Below are positions 24,438-34,719 of a stretch of DNA of 64,000 nucleotides, piece by piece (positions within the stretch are counted from its first letter, which is position 1; the number at the start of each line of letters is the position of its first letter). The notes under the pieces were generated by a model that saw only the letters and a list, made by a program, of their open reading frames with translations, searched no databases and had not been told where the DNA came from. Position numbers and translations under genes: made by a program. Source of the stretch: Panax quinquefolius (lineage: Eukaryota > Streptophyta > Magnoliopsida > Apiales > Araliaceae); the NCBI GenBank assembly GCA_020205615.1, contig JAINUW010000512.1, positions 682,001 to 746,000 on the forward strand. Direction: 5' to 3'.

Positions 24438-24984
24438 GGGTCTTCTGGGTATAGTCAAAAACTGCTTTTTAGAAATTAGAATCTTTGGGAAGTGCTCGAG
24501 AAACCTTCATACATGGGAGGCCATGCTTTTAGGTTATGGTAGATATCATATGGCCACGTAATTATCCTTGGTTGACCTAATAGACCCCAAAGAAAAGCGA
24601 GAAGATTACTATCATATTCTTCCCAATGGTGAGTCTTCTCTTGATATATCATTATCTCCATCTGCCTCTAATTGGGTATTATACTCCAAACAAACACCAA
24701 GATTATATAGGTAGTGCTTGTAAATATACTCAAAGAAGTGGATGAGCACAACCATGTCTTATGATAACACGAAGTTTGTATGTCATTAGACATCTTGTAT
24801 GATAGTGACAAAACACCCTTCCATAGTTGGGTTCGCTTCACCCTATTTAATTCACCAAAATAACTATTAAATGATGTATAAAATACAACACACTAAAGTC
24901 CTAAATAAAATTATTTCCATACTCTTTAGGGAGAACCTCAACAACTATAAACCACCGATTCTATTCCTTGTTATCCCCGGCAAT
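24438..24984. other. Unidentified segment between LTR pieces
   Basis: Does not match either LTR family within the window. One minus-strand frame (24476-24661) is open for 61 codons but I do not recognise it and nothing around it supports a gene. It may be the old host sequence or an unknown element's interior. Confidence 0.3.
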
Positions 24985-26140
24985 TTCAACCCACTACACT
25001 TTTATTACACGAAAGGAATTGTGAAACAAAAGGGTGAGCACAACTAGCTCGAGAAAGAATATTATAACTAAAGATACATAAATTATCAATAGTCTTCATC
25101 AATAATAAATCGAGATTTAGAACATATGGTAGATGATAAAACTTTTCAACCATAGTTGCAATGAACGAGCAATCCATTAAAAGAGTCAAATAGACCATAA
25201 AATCTATTATCTTCTCCATGTTAAAAGTCCACCAACAATGTTTTATCCTCGTAACATCAATCAACAATTCTCGCCCACAATCACATGTATAACTCATAAT
25301 CATAATTGTAGTTCTAAATCCTCTTCTTATCCAGACGAAGATAATTTCATCAATTGTCTTTACCCGAAACATCAAAGATCATGGTTATACCAAATCACAG
25401 TTCTGCTCATAATCATACTAATAAATTCATCTTTGCACCACTACCAAAGATATTCATCAACATTCATCTTTACACTACACAGTGCTAAAGATATTCAACA
25501 ACAACAGTCATCTTTGCATTACGAGCCAAAGATATTCATCAACAGATTCATCTTTACACTACAAAGCTAAAGATATTCAACAACAGTCATCTTTGCATTA
25601 TGAGCCAAAGATATTCATCAATAATTCATCTTTGCACCACAAAGCAAAGATATTCATCAACAAGTCATCTTTGCACAACGAAAAAAAGATATTCATATAT
25701 CAAATAAATACATAATCATTTCGAAGTTATATAACAATAATTATAACCATGTTGATCAATTCACCTTTGCACTTAAGCTAAAAATATTCAATTGTAAATT
25801 CAATGGTTATGATCATACCAAATCAATAATTCAACTTTTGCACCATCGCCAAAGAGAACCTATAGGTAATGATCATACCAATAATCTACTCATCTTTACA
25901 CTCAAGTCAAAGAGAAATATCATCATTAGAGTTATAAGAATGTTATATAAAACAATATAATCAAAACATGGTTTTAATTTCAAGAGTAAGATTCATAAAT
26001 CAACGATAATTTGGTCGAGAAGAAACCAATTTGTCGTGAATAAGTACTCGTATTCATACATACGTAGATCGTAGTATCGATGCATAAGTAACCTCGACAC
26101 TAAAAGATAAAGTTTCATAATAAAATTCATATCCATATTT
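24985..26140 (-). repeat. LTR-F, diverged family-1 LTR fragment
   Basis: Shares family-1 landmarks in reverse (GTGAGCACAACTAGCTCGAG, ATTATAACTAAAGATA). It carries a long expansion of the CATCTTTGCA..AAAGATATTCATC unit. Its right part (26020-26120) also carries a GACACTAAAAGATAAAGTTTCA piece seen in family-2 LTRs, so the fragment is mosaic. Both ends are broken. Confidence 0.5.
25430..25700 (-). repeat. Tandem array, unit about 35-40 bp, 7-8 copies
   Basis: Copies of ATTCATCTTTGCACTAC..GCCAAAGATATTCATCAAC. The two overlapping plus-strand ORFs here (25238-25715) are simply the repeat read through and are not genes. Confidence 0.85.
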
Positions 26141-26568
26141 ATAACACCTTAATCCAAATGTTATAAATCACTTAGAAATCTCATAATCTAATATTATTAA
26201 TATTATAATAATATTTTAATCATTTCTAAAACTTATAAACAATTTAATTAAATTGTTTACACTTTACTAATTAATGCATTTAATCATCATAAAATGTCAA
26301 ACTCATAAGATTTCATCACCAATAACCAAAACCCTCATCAAAAATCTGCGTATATACTCTATATATGATTCTCAAGCCAATAAATCATATTTTCCAATTT
26401 TCTTACTTCACATAACATATTTAATTCATTTACTCATAACTAGAACATTTTCATGAAAAATACCAAATCAGTTCCAAAAATATTTTTTCTGGGATTTAGC
26501 ATAACATAGTCCCATATTGAACATATATATTTTTCTCAAAATTTTAAAAATTCATTTACTATTTTTCA
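26141..26568 (-). mobile_element. Fragment of family-1 3' internal region
   Basis: Matches 14540-14945 in the same orientation (CATAATCTAATATTATTAATATTATAATAATATTTTAATC and the GGGATTTAGCATAACATAGTCCC block). The minisatellite and polypurine tract that should separate it from LTR-F are missing, which indicates a deletion. Confidence 0.6.
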
Positions 26569-28238
26569 TATGGCCAAACCCACCGAATATTTAAACATTT
26601 ATCATAAATTATACTTTTATCCAAAAATTTTGAAATTTACATGGTATACTGATATTATATAGATGTACTCCCAATAAAAATTTCATCAATTTTGGAGTTA
26701 ATCACAAGGAGTTATAAGCGGTTACTTTTAAAATAGTCTTTTCTCATAAAATCCATAACTCCTAATCTATACATCCAAAAATCTCCATTTTGGACACAAT
26801 CTACTAAAACTCATCAAAATATCATATCAAATTTTTCCAGAATTTTGAAGGTTCAGAAAAATTTCGAAACTAAAAAACATAATAACCCTTAAAATCCCTT
26901 ACTATCCCTTACCTCAAAAAAGAGAAAGATTTAATTAGAATAACGCCGAACGAACTTGCCGTAGATAGCAACACTCAAAGTATACTCAAAATACTCATAA
27001 GAATACGCTCAATAATATAGAGAGAAAACTTGAGTTTTCGTGTGATTTTCAATTCTAACCTAAGACCCTATTTATAGGAAAATACTTAGAACACCAAAGC
27101 GTAAAATTTAATAAAATATTAATATATATTATTTTTATTCCAAAGCACACTTATTTTGCTTCAAAACCTCAGCCACCAAACAGCCCACCTCACAAGACTT
27201 GCACAAAAAACGTTTTTGTTATTTAAATTATTTTAAACTTCCAAAAATCAATTATTTGAGCTTCGTAACTTCAATAATTCATAATAAATAGCCCTTTTAT
27301 CAAAAAAAATTGAATCTCGCGTGTTTTTATAGGAAATTCAATTCTCTACAACTTTCTGTAAGAAAGGTTTGCCAAATTCAAATGAAATTGACCGAAATCC
27401 ACAAACGGACGATTTTACGATCTATAATCAAATTCGATCAAGAAATAGGGTCCACCGGATACATGTTTAACATGTTTTAAACATTTATTGTAACAAAAAT
27501 ATTCTTCCTCCTCATATACTCATATATTCCACATTCAATCGTAAAAATATCACCATTATTATATTATTAAAATAATATATTTAAATGAATTATTTTATCG
27601 GAAAAAGATAAAATATTAATTTTCAACAATTGTCACTTTAAAAATTTTCTCCATCTATATCCACATAAAATAAATATTTTTCTCATCATAAAAATCAATA
27701 ATTAATTATTCACAAATAATATTACATAATCACAATATTAACAACCAGTAGGTTCTCAGAGCAGAGGGCTTTCAATAAGAATTTCTCTTCTATCTAGCGC
27801 AATTAGGTGACCAAACCTCTCCTTGAGCAGAACTTTCTAGGCATTGCCAATAATGTTATCCAATAATATTATTCAGGATAATATGATTTATTGCTCGATA
27901 ATGGAAAATATCGTGCCGTGACAATTATTGAAACAACAATAATATAAAATATCAACGTAGCAATTATTGAATCAATAAAATAAAATATTGAAGCAAGAAT
28001 TATCGTAACAATTATTGAGTAATGCCTTCTTACGAAAAAAAATTATCATGCTTCATGAATAGTACTCGTGAATAGTAACTCGTGAATAGTAACTCATGAA
28101 TAGTAACTCGTGAATAGTAACTCATGAATAGTAACTCGTGAATAGTAACTCATGAATAGTAACTCGTGAATAGTAACTCATGAATAGTAATTAAAAAAAA
28201 TTGAATACTTTTATTTCATAAAATTCGGGGTCTTACAC
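26569..28238 (-). repeat. Family-2 LTR, rearranged
   Basis: Read on minus it begins TGTAAGACCCCG at 28238, runs straight into a 14-bp array (28190-28050), then resumes the usual LTR at CGTAAGAAGGCATTACTC (about 28030) down through a TATA box (27069-27076, reversed). The 26569-26900 part differs from the 22570 copy. In other family-2 LTRs the array lies after the promoter, not before it. Confidence 0.6.
28050..28190 (-). repeat. 14/28-bp alternating array in front of the family-2 promoter
   Basis: Ten units of GAATAGTAACTCGT/GAATAGTAACTCAT, strictly alternating in the middle. Very uniform compared with the decayed DNA around it, which suggests recent expansion or conversion. Confidence 0.85.
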
Positions 28239-28259
28239 GCACCGCTTGACAAATGTTCG

Positions 28260-28600
28260 TTCGCACCCTAATTAATATTGTTAGGGTCATAAGTATCGAC
28301 CAACATCTCCGCGAGATCATAGTTATCGCCATCTGATTCCCCGTGAACTGGTTGGTTGACAGTCAGTCATTTTCCTCAACTCAGCTGATTTCCCATGATG
28401 AATTTATACGGAATACTTATGCACAAGCCCATATGAAAACAAGTTAAATTTGACGTCGTTGACCTTTTTTCAAATCAAGTTTTTTACACTTAACACACGG
28501 ACATCTTATCTTTCCGTTCGGATCATCAGCATGTTCATTTGAAAACTTCAAAATTTTGCACACCCCATCACGGTAATCAGTAAATTTAATTTCTAGTAGT
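28260..28600 (-). pseudogene. CACTA (En/Spm) transposase-associated domain fragment
   Basis: The minus strand reads KIRCPCVKCKK (about 28520-28488), the cysteine motif of the plant transposase-associated domain at the N-terminus of En/Spm-type transposases. After a frameshift it continues with a YSV.IHHGKSAELRK piece, as the domain usually does (..Y..W..HGE). Stops interrupt it. No catalytic domain or CACTA terminal repeat was seen nearby, so this is a stranded fragment. The identification comes from motif recognition only. Confidence 0.55.
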
Positions 28601-28673
28601 ACAACTCAATTAATACAACTTTAATGTATTTATATTAATTTCTATATTTTAAAGTTTTAGAAAGTAGGGGTGT

Positions 28674-29173
28674 TAGCCGAGCAGAATAGCTCGATACTCG
28701 ACTCGAGATCAGTTCAAAAATATGATCCAAAGCTCGAATTCGAAGTTGATTCGAGTCGAATATGATCCATACTCATTTTCTGTTTAATGATACACAAGTC
28801 GAATTCGAGTATACCAGTATTCGCTCAGATTAGGGTTCGAGTATTTCATTTTTTCTCGAACCATACTCGATACCTGCTCGATGGATCATATTCGAATAAT
28901 GGTCTGATCCATACTAATAAACTATATATGTAATATTTGTATCAATCTTTATAACTTATAAAATGTAGTATTAAATTGTGTAAGTTTGTACTTAAATAAA
29001 TTAGTGAATTGATTGTCAATTCGTATTATATTTTTTGTAATTTCTTTACATAAATAAAAGTAAAAGACTTTTATATATAAACATTAGTTCAATAATTAAT
29101 TTAGTATGTAGTGGTTCAGTATTAAGCGAAATGGTTCATATTTAAAACTCGATTTGAAGGCTCGTAAGTAACT
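28674..29173. repeat. TCGA-rich dispersed repeat, left part, split by element 2
   Basis: Begins TAGGGGTGTTAGCCGAG and is dense in ACTCGA/TCGAGT words that pair with each other. The right part (37168-37330) resumes with similar words (AATTCGAGGTC, GAGCGAGTGTTCG) across element 2. TAGGGGTGT starts are common for hAT-type plant MITEs, but no clear terminal partner was found. Confidence 0.4.
29169..29173. other. Target site duplication TAACT, left copy
   Basis: TAACT directly precedes the LTR-G start. The identical TAACT at 37163-37167 directly follows LTR-H. Confidence 0.85.
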
Positions 29174-31567
29174 TGTGAGACCCCAGATTTTATCAATAAA
29201 GATTTAAATTTTGTCGAAATAATTTTTAATATTATGGTGTGAATTTGAGATAATATTATAGTTGTGGGTAGTATTTATAAATTTTGCAAAGTATGCAAGT
29301 GGTTATATTATATTCGATTGGTCTGGGAATATTCGGTTAGCGGGGAATATTCGTACAACTGGCTCAATCATTGGTGGACCCCACAATGTAAATTATTGTC
29401 GGATCGAGAAAACGATAAAAATATTTTATTGAAATAACGGCGGAAGTTTTACCATCGATCATTGTTGAACTACTTTAGTAGTAAAAACAACGAATACGCA
29501 TGCGTGGTTGCATAGTAATACACCGGTATTGATTATTGATGCTTATGTGAGAAGTCACTCGGTTTGATTCCATTATTGTCGATTAATAATATGAATTATT
29601 ATATAATAATGACGTTTTGTTTTATTCAGTATTATTAACGTAATAAAGCGAAACATTTTTTTATATAAAAGCAGAATACTTTATTAAAGTTATTCTATAA
29701 ATAGAATATATTATATTTTATTATGCATAGTTTTGCATAGTATTTTGCATAGTGTTGCGTAGTATTTGCATAGTAAAATGTTTTTATATAAATAGAATAT
29801 ATGATATTTTATTTAAAAGATTTTGCTTTAAAAATATGTAATCACGATTAAAGTAAATCAATCTGGACCGTTCATGGATTAATTACTATGCATTCTATTT
29901 TCCTATAAATAAGCTCATTCCTTCATTATTTTCTTATTTAATTCACCGAAACTCTAGAGAGAGAAATTATAGAGAAGTTATATAGAGAAAATCTATAGTA
30001 GAGAAAGAAGAAGAGTATTACGGTACTTCACTACTTTGATATCCGGTGTCTTTTTACGGTAGGGATATTATTTGTTGTATTCGTAAGGGTGTTATTCTTT
30101 CTTATTCATGAAGAGAACTTCGTTATTCCATTCATTATTATTACATTGGAATAACTTTGTAAAAGTGGCATACCCTATACATAACCTGTATACGCGACAT
30201 ACCCTATTCTTGGTGAAATCCTTATATTATTCCATTCTTATTATTCTGTTGGAATAACCTGTATACGCGGAATCCCCTATACTTGGTGATTTTCTTACGT
30301 TATTCAATTCTTTATTATTCATTGGAATATCCCATGCGTGTGTTTTTACACCGGACTGGTTCCATTGTTTATTATTCCGCATTTATTATTACATTTGGAA
30401 TATCCTGTCGTGTGTTTTACAGGACGGGTTCCATTGTTTATTATTCAAGCATTTATTATTCTGTTGGATCATCCTGCTTGGATTGTGAATTTCAATTCGA
30501 CCGGTTCCGTTATTATTATTCATTGGAATAACTGCCTACGCCAAGTACCGCATACACGGTGATTTCTTTTGTTATTCCATTCTTTATTATACCTAGTTGG
30601 TTAAAACTTTGACTTCTATACTCCATGAAATTAGTAGAATATCCTTGATATTTGCGTTTCATCCAGTATCTTTTCATGGAAATATTCTTCCGAGCATTCT
30701 TGAATTTTACTCTACAAAGAAGTATCATGTTGACAACTTGGACGTTATTGGTTCTTGGATAAATTAATTCTTGAACTTGTTTTATTGAATTATTATGTCA
30801 TTGTCATCATCCTCATGTTATATTATGTTGAAAGTTATCTATGTCTTATGTGCATAGATGAACTTGGTATGATTATGTCCAGGGATCATTCGGTATAATC
30901 ATGACCTGCTATAAATGATGTGACAAAAGTCCTCGATGCTTTATGTAATGCGTTGATGGATAGTTTTTGGTATGATTATGACGGGGTGATTCGATATAGT
31001 CATGACCATTGATAATTTGATAAAATCCTTGACCAGTGGTACGGGGATGATTAGATATTGTGGTTTATTCATTAAAGCGAGTCTTAGTGATAAAAATTTA
31101 TGAAACCTTTTTAAAACCTAAAAGATAGTAGACTTTATTTTCTACTTGACTCTTTTAATGGATCAGATATTCTGCCGCAGATTAAAGCTGGTTGTCTATT
31201 GTATTTTATCGGTTTAACATTGTTGAAGACTATTGATAATTTATTTCGCATTATCTTAGTCATAATATTTCTTCTTGTGCTAGTTGAGCTCACCCTTTCT
31301 TTCACCGTTCTCTTCTTGAAATGAGAATATAAATTTGGGACGAGTTGGGGAAACGAGTGATGGTCCTGAAGATAGCATTAGTAGTCCTCACTATTAATAC
31401 GTGAAATAGTGTGATAATAATTGTAATGAGGACTCCTTGAGTATGGATATTGTCTAAATGACAATATTCCTATTAGAACTCTCGGTTTATGTATTGTCGT
31501 ATGTTTACCTACGGATGTATAATTAAGTTCCAAGATGGGTGACGATACCTAATTTTGGGGCGTCGCG
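29174..31567 (+). repeat. LTR-G, 5' LTR of element 2
   Basis: Starts TGTGAGACCCC and ends ..GGGGCGTCGCG before GTTGGTATC. TATA box at 29904-29911. A run of TTTGCATAGT-type short repeats lies at 29722-29776, upstream of the TATA box. The intra-LTR 59-bp array lies at about 30300-30540. Confidence 0.88.
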
Positions 31568-31569
31568 GT

Positions 31570-31594
31570 TGGTATCAAAGCTTAGGATATGATC
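31570..31594 (+). other. Primer binding site of element 2
   Basis: TGGTATCAAAGCTTAGG is the best match in the window to the plant iMet primer site TGGTATCAGAGC. Confidence 0.8.
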
Positions 31595-31799
31595 CTGGCC
31601 GAGATGTGAGATAAGAACTAGGAAGGAGAGGCGGGGAATTCCTTCATTTAGTATGACCTACCTAAATTTATTTGGTATTTAATTGGTCGGTTAGGAGTAT
31701 AGGGATAATATGTGATATGTTAATTAACCCTTGTTTTTTTGCGACGGTGTTTGAGAATGGTATCCGAAATGCTTTGAGATAAGCAATGAAGCACACGAG

Positions 31800-32830
31800 A
31801 GTGTTGATTCAATTTCAAACAAAAGGTAACGCACCAACAACACGATAATAATCATCTTGGTGGCGGTAATTTATTAGAACAATGATAACCATCGTGGGAG
31901 AAATTATCATGCCAAGAATGGTAACCACTTCCGATGGTAATCATGGCAAAGATAATAGAAGTGGAAATTGCAAGAAGAGAAGGTCATTTAGCCCAATTTT
32001 GTTGTGCACCAAAGTCAAGTCTAGCTGGGACGGTGGCACCAAAGGTGGATATGGACAAAACAAAGTCGTTGGTTTTAGGAAGTGCATTTTTCATGACTTC
32101 TCAAAAAGTGAGTAAACCGAACGAAGTTAGTACGCAGGTTAGTTAATTATAAATTGCCAAGTCTATACCTTATAAGATCCGGTTCTACCCATTATTTTAT
32201 CTCTCTTGCTTGCGTTCAACGTTTAAATTTGACTCCGGAGAAGTTAGACTTTGACTTATTGGTTGAAACTTCGTTAGTAGGAGCCTTCGTTATCGCTACT
32301 ATTTTTAAATCTTGTTTGATTCAAATAAACACTTTCACGTTACTCCCGTCGATCTTATCTTTTGAAAATACTTGCCTTTGATGTGATTTTAGGAATCAAT
32401 TGGTTAACTACTCATCATGCTTTTCGTAAGGTTGTTAGCTTTTATATTCATAACCAACTTGTTGTGCGAATTCAAGTAACCAAACTACTAAAGTCAATTA
32501 TTGACATATCAAGCCATAAGTAAAGAGCCCCGAACCTTTCGTTGTTGACTTCCTTGTGTGGAATGCACCAAGCCGGACTTTCGTAGGCGACATCGTGAAT
32601 GAAGATGGCAAGTTTATAGGTATCATTGTGAGGTGCTATCTAGTTAAGGGATAGAAAGTCACAGTTGGTATCAATGTGACGTCTTATCCAAGTCTTGGAT
32701 GAGAGTCACATTTTGAATGATATTTCAATTATTAATAAATTTCTGGCGTATTCTTGAGGACTTCTTAGCCTACTTAGGCGTGAAATCGAATTTTGTATTG
32801 ACCCAAAGACAAAACCCATTTCTTAAACCC
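31800..32830 (+). pseudogene. Gag tail and protease remnant of element 2
   Basis: A nucleocapsid-like piece is readable in two frames at 31882-32146 (GHLAQFCCAP, the second half of a CCHC knuckle). It is followed by a protease-like stretch (32154-32381) with SGSTHYFISLACVQRLNLTP. The expected catalytic D-S/T-G is spoiled just before this. A further GINWLTTHHA-type piece is at about 32385-32430. Frames shift, and RT is absent after about 32820. It is non-functional as read. Confidence 0.65.
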
Positions 32831-34129
32831 TCAAATATTTCTTCAACTAAAATGAGCAGCTTTACGTGGTTTATGATGAAAGTCATAATAAAAGCATTGG
32901 ACTAATGAAAATCATGGGTATTCGTGGTATTAGTAAGTGTTATGATGAGTTATGTTGGTTAGTATGTGAAAACATGAAAGTTTCTTAGAAATCACAAAGA
33001 GTTGAAAATCGATTTTGGTGAAAAACGTAACATGAAATTCAATTGACCAAATCTCTTATTATATTTTGAATTTTTTGAGTGTGGTCAAGTCCTAGAGTTA
33101 GATCTATGAGTTACCTAACTAATCCAAGTGGAATTACTGGAAAAGGTGTTGTAGATTTTTGTGTGGGTGATTTTAGCAAAGGAGTGCAAAGCTGTAAAAA
33201 GCTGAAAAAGTTCTTTGCCATAATTTTAGAGGGCTGTTTCGGTCACTTAAATTATGAGAAAAATTCTGGCCTTTTGGGACATGAAGGTATATGGTATAAA
33301 GTACCTTCTGTCCAAAAATGAGCTCATTCGACTTAAAATGAGCAAGTTATGACTATTTCAATATTTAGGTTTTTCCGATTTAAAAACGCTATAACCTGGA
33401 GTTCTATAACTCAGATGACCATGAAATTTAAACTAGAAGCTCACGTTAACATGTGTAAGGTCCTGCCAAGATTTGGGAATTTTGGAGTTAAACTTGAGGT
33501 AGCTAATTTCTTAAGGAATTAATTAGAAATTAATTTTTGAAAAATAGTAAATGAATTTTAAAATTCGAGAAAAATATATTTTCATTATGGGACTATATTA
33601 TGCTAAATCCCATAAAAGAAAATATTTTGGGACTAATTTGGTATTTTTATGAAAATAGTTTAATTACTGAACATATGAGTTAAATATGTTATGTGAAGTA
33701 ACAAAGTTAGAAAATAGATTTTATGGCTAGAGAATCCTATATAGAGTATATGCATATTTTTTGATGAGGATTTGATAATTGGTGATGATATCTTATGAGT
33801 ATGGCATTTTGAATGATTAAATGCATTATATGGTAAAGCTTAAACAATTGAGATAAATTGTTTATAAATTTAAGAAGTGATTAAAATATTGTTATAATAT
33901 TAATGATATTAGATTATGAGATTATTAAGTGATTGATAACATGGGGATATTCTTAAATCTGGATAAATTATATTATAAATGTTTAATATTTATCCTTTAT
34001 CTCATTTGATTGATTCTTTATATCATTATCCTACGTGTTTATATTATGTTGAAAGTCATCATGGCTCAGTGGCGATAGATGGACTTGGTATGATTATGAC
34101 CGAGGATTGTTTCGGTATAATCATAACCG
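32831..34129 (+). other. Non-coding 3' internal region of element 2
   Basis: Matches 4331-5624 and reversed 14350-15640. The 80-codon ORF at 33079 is not open in the other copies, so I do not treat it as a gene. Confidence 0.65.
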
Positions 34130-34395
34130 TAATTGAAAAACACGATTATCTTTGGTAGTAGTGCATGGATAATTTGTGGTCGTGATACTAATGAATACAC
34201 GATTATCTTTGGTAGTAGTGCATGGATAATTTGTGGTCGTGATACTTAATGAATACACGATTATCTTTGGTAGTAGTGCATGGATAATTTGTGGTCGTGA
34301 TCTTAATGAATACACGATTATCTTTGGTAGTAGTGCATGGATAATTTGTGGTCGTGATCTTAATGAATACACGATTATCTTTGGTAGTAGTGCAT
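34130..34395 (+). repeat. 57-bp minisatellite array D, 4 units
   Basis: Four almost identical units with TTATCTTTGGTAGTAGTGCA at the joint. These are the cleanest units in the window and define the 57-base length. Arrays B and C hold about 12-13 units. Confidence 0.92.
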
Positions 34396-34707
34396 TGTTA
34401 GACTTGGTATGATTATGACCACGGATTATTCGGTATAATCACGTAGTAAATAAAAACACGAATATCCTTGGCCATTAGTGCATGGATAATTCGTGGTTGT
34501 GATACTATTAAGTCGCTGCGTCTCAAAGATTATTGGTTTTCTGATTGTATATATCTTGGCCTTTAGGCAAAAGATGAATTGTTAATGAATATCTTTGGTA
34601 GGATTGCAAAGATGAATTTAATGTTTTCAACGATAAAGGTATTCAAGGTATCCTCACCTCTTTATCATATCAGGTACGTACTCTAATTTCGAGGGCGAAA
34701 TTCCATA

Positions 34708-34719
34708 AGGAGGGAAGAT
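34708..34719 (+). other. Polypurine tract of element 2
   Basis: AAGGAGGGAAGAT directly precedes the LTR-H start. Confidence 0.8.
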
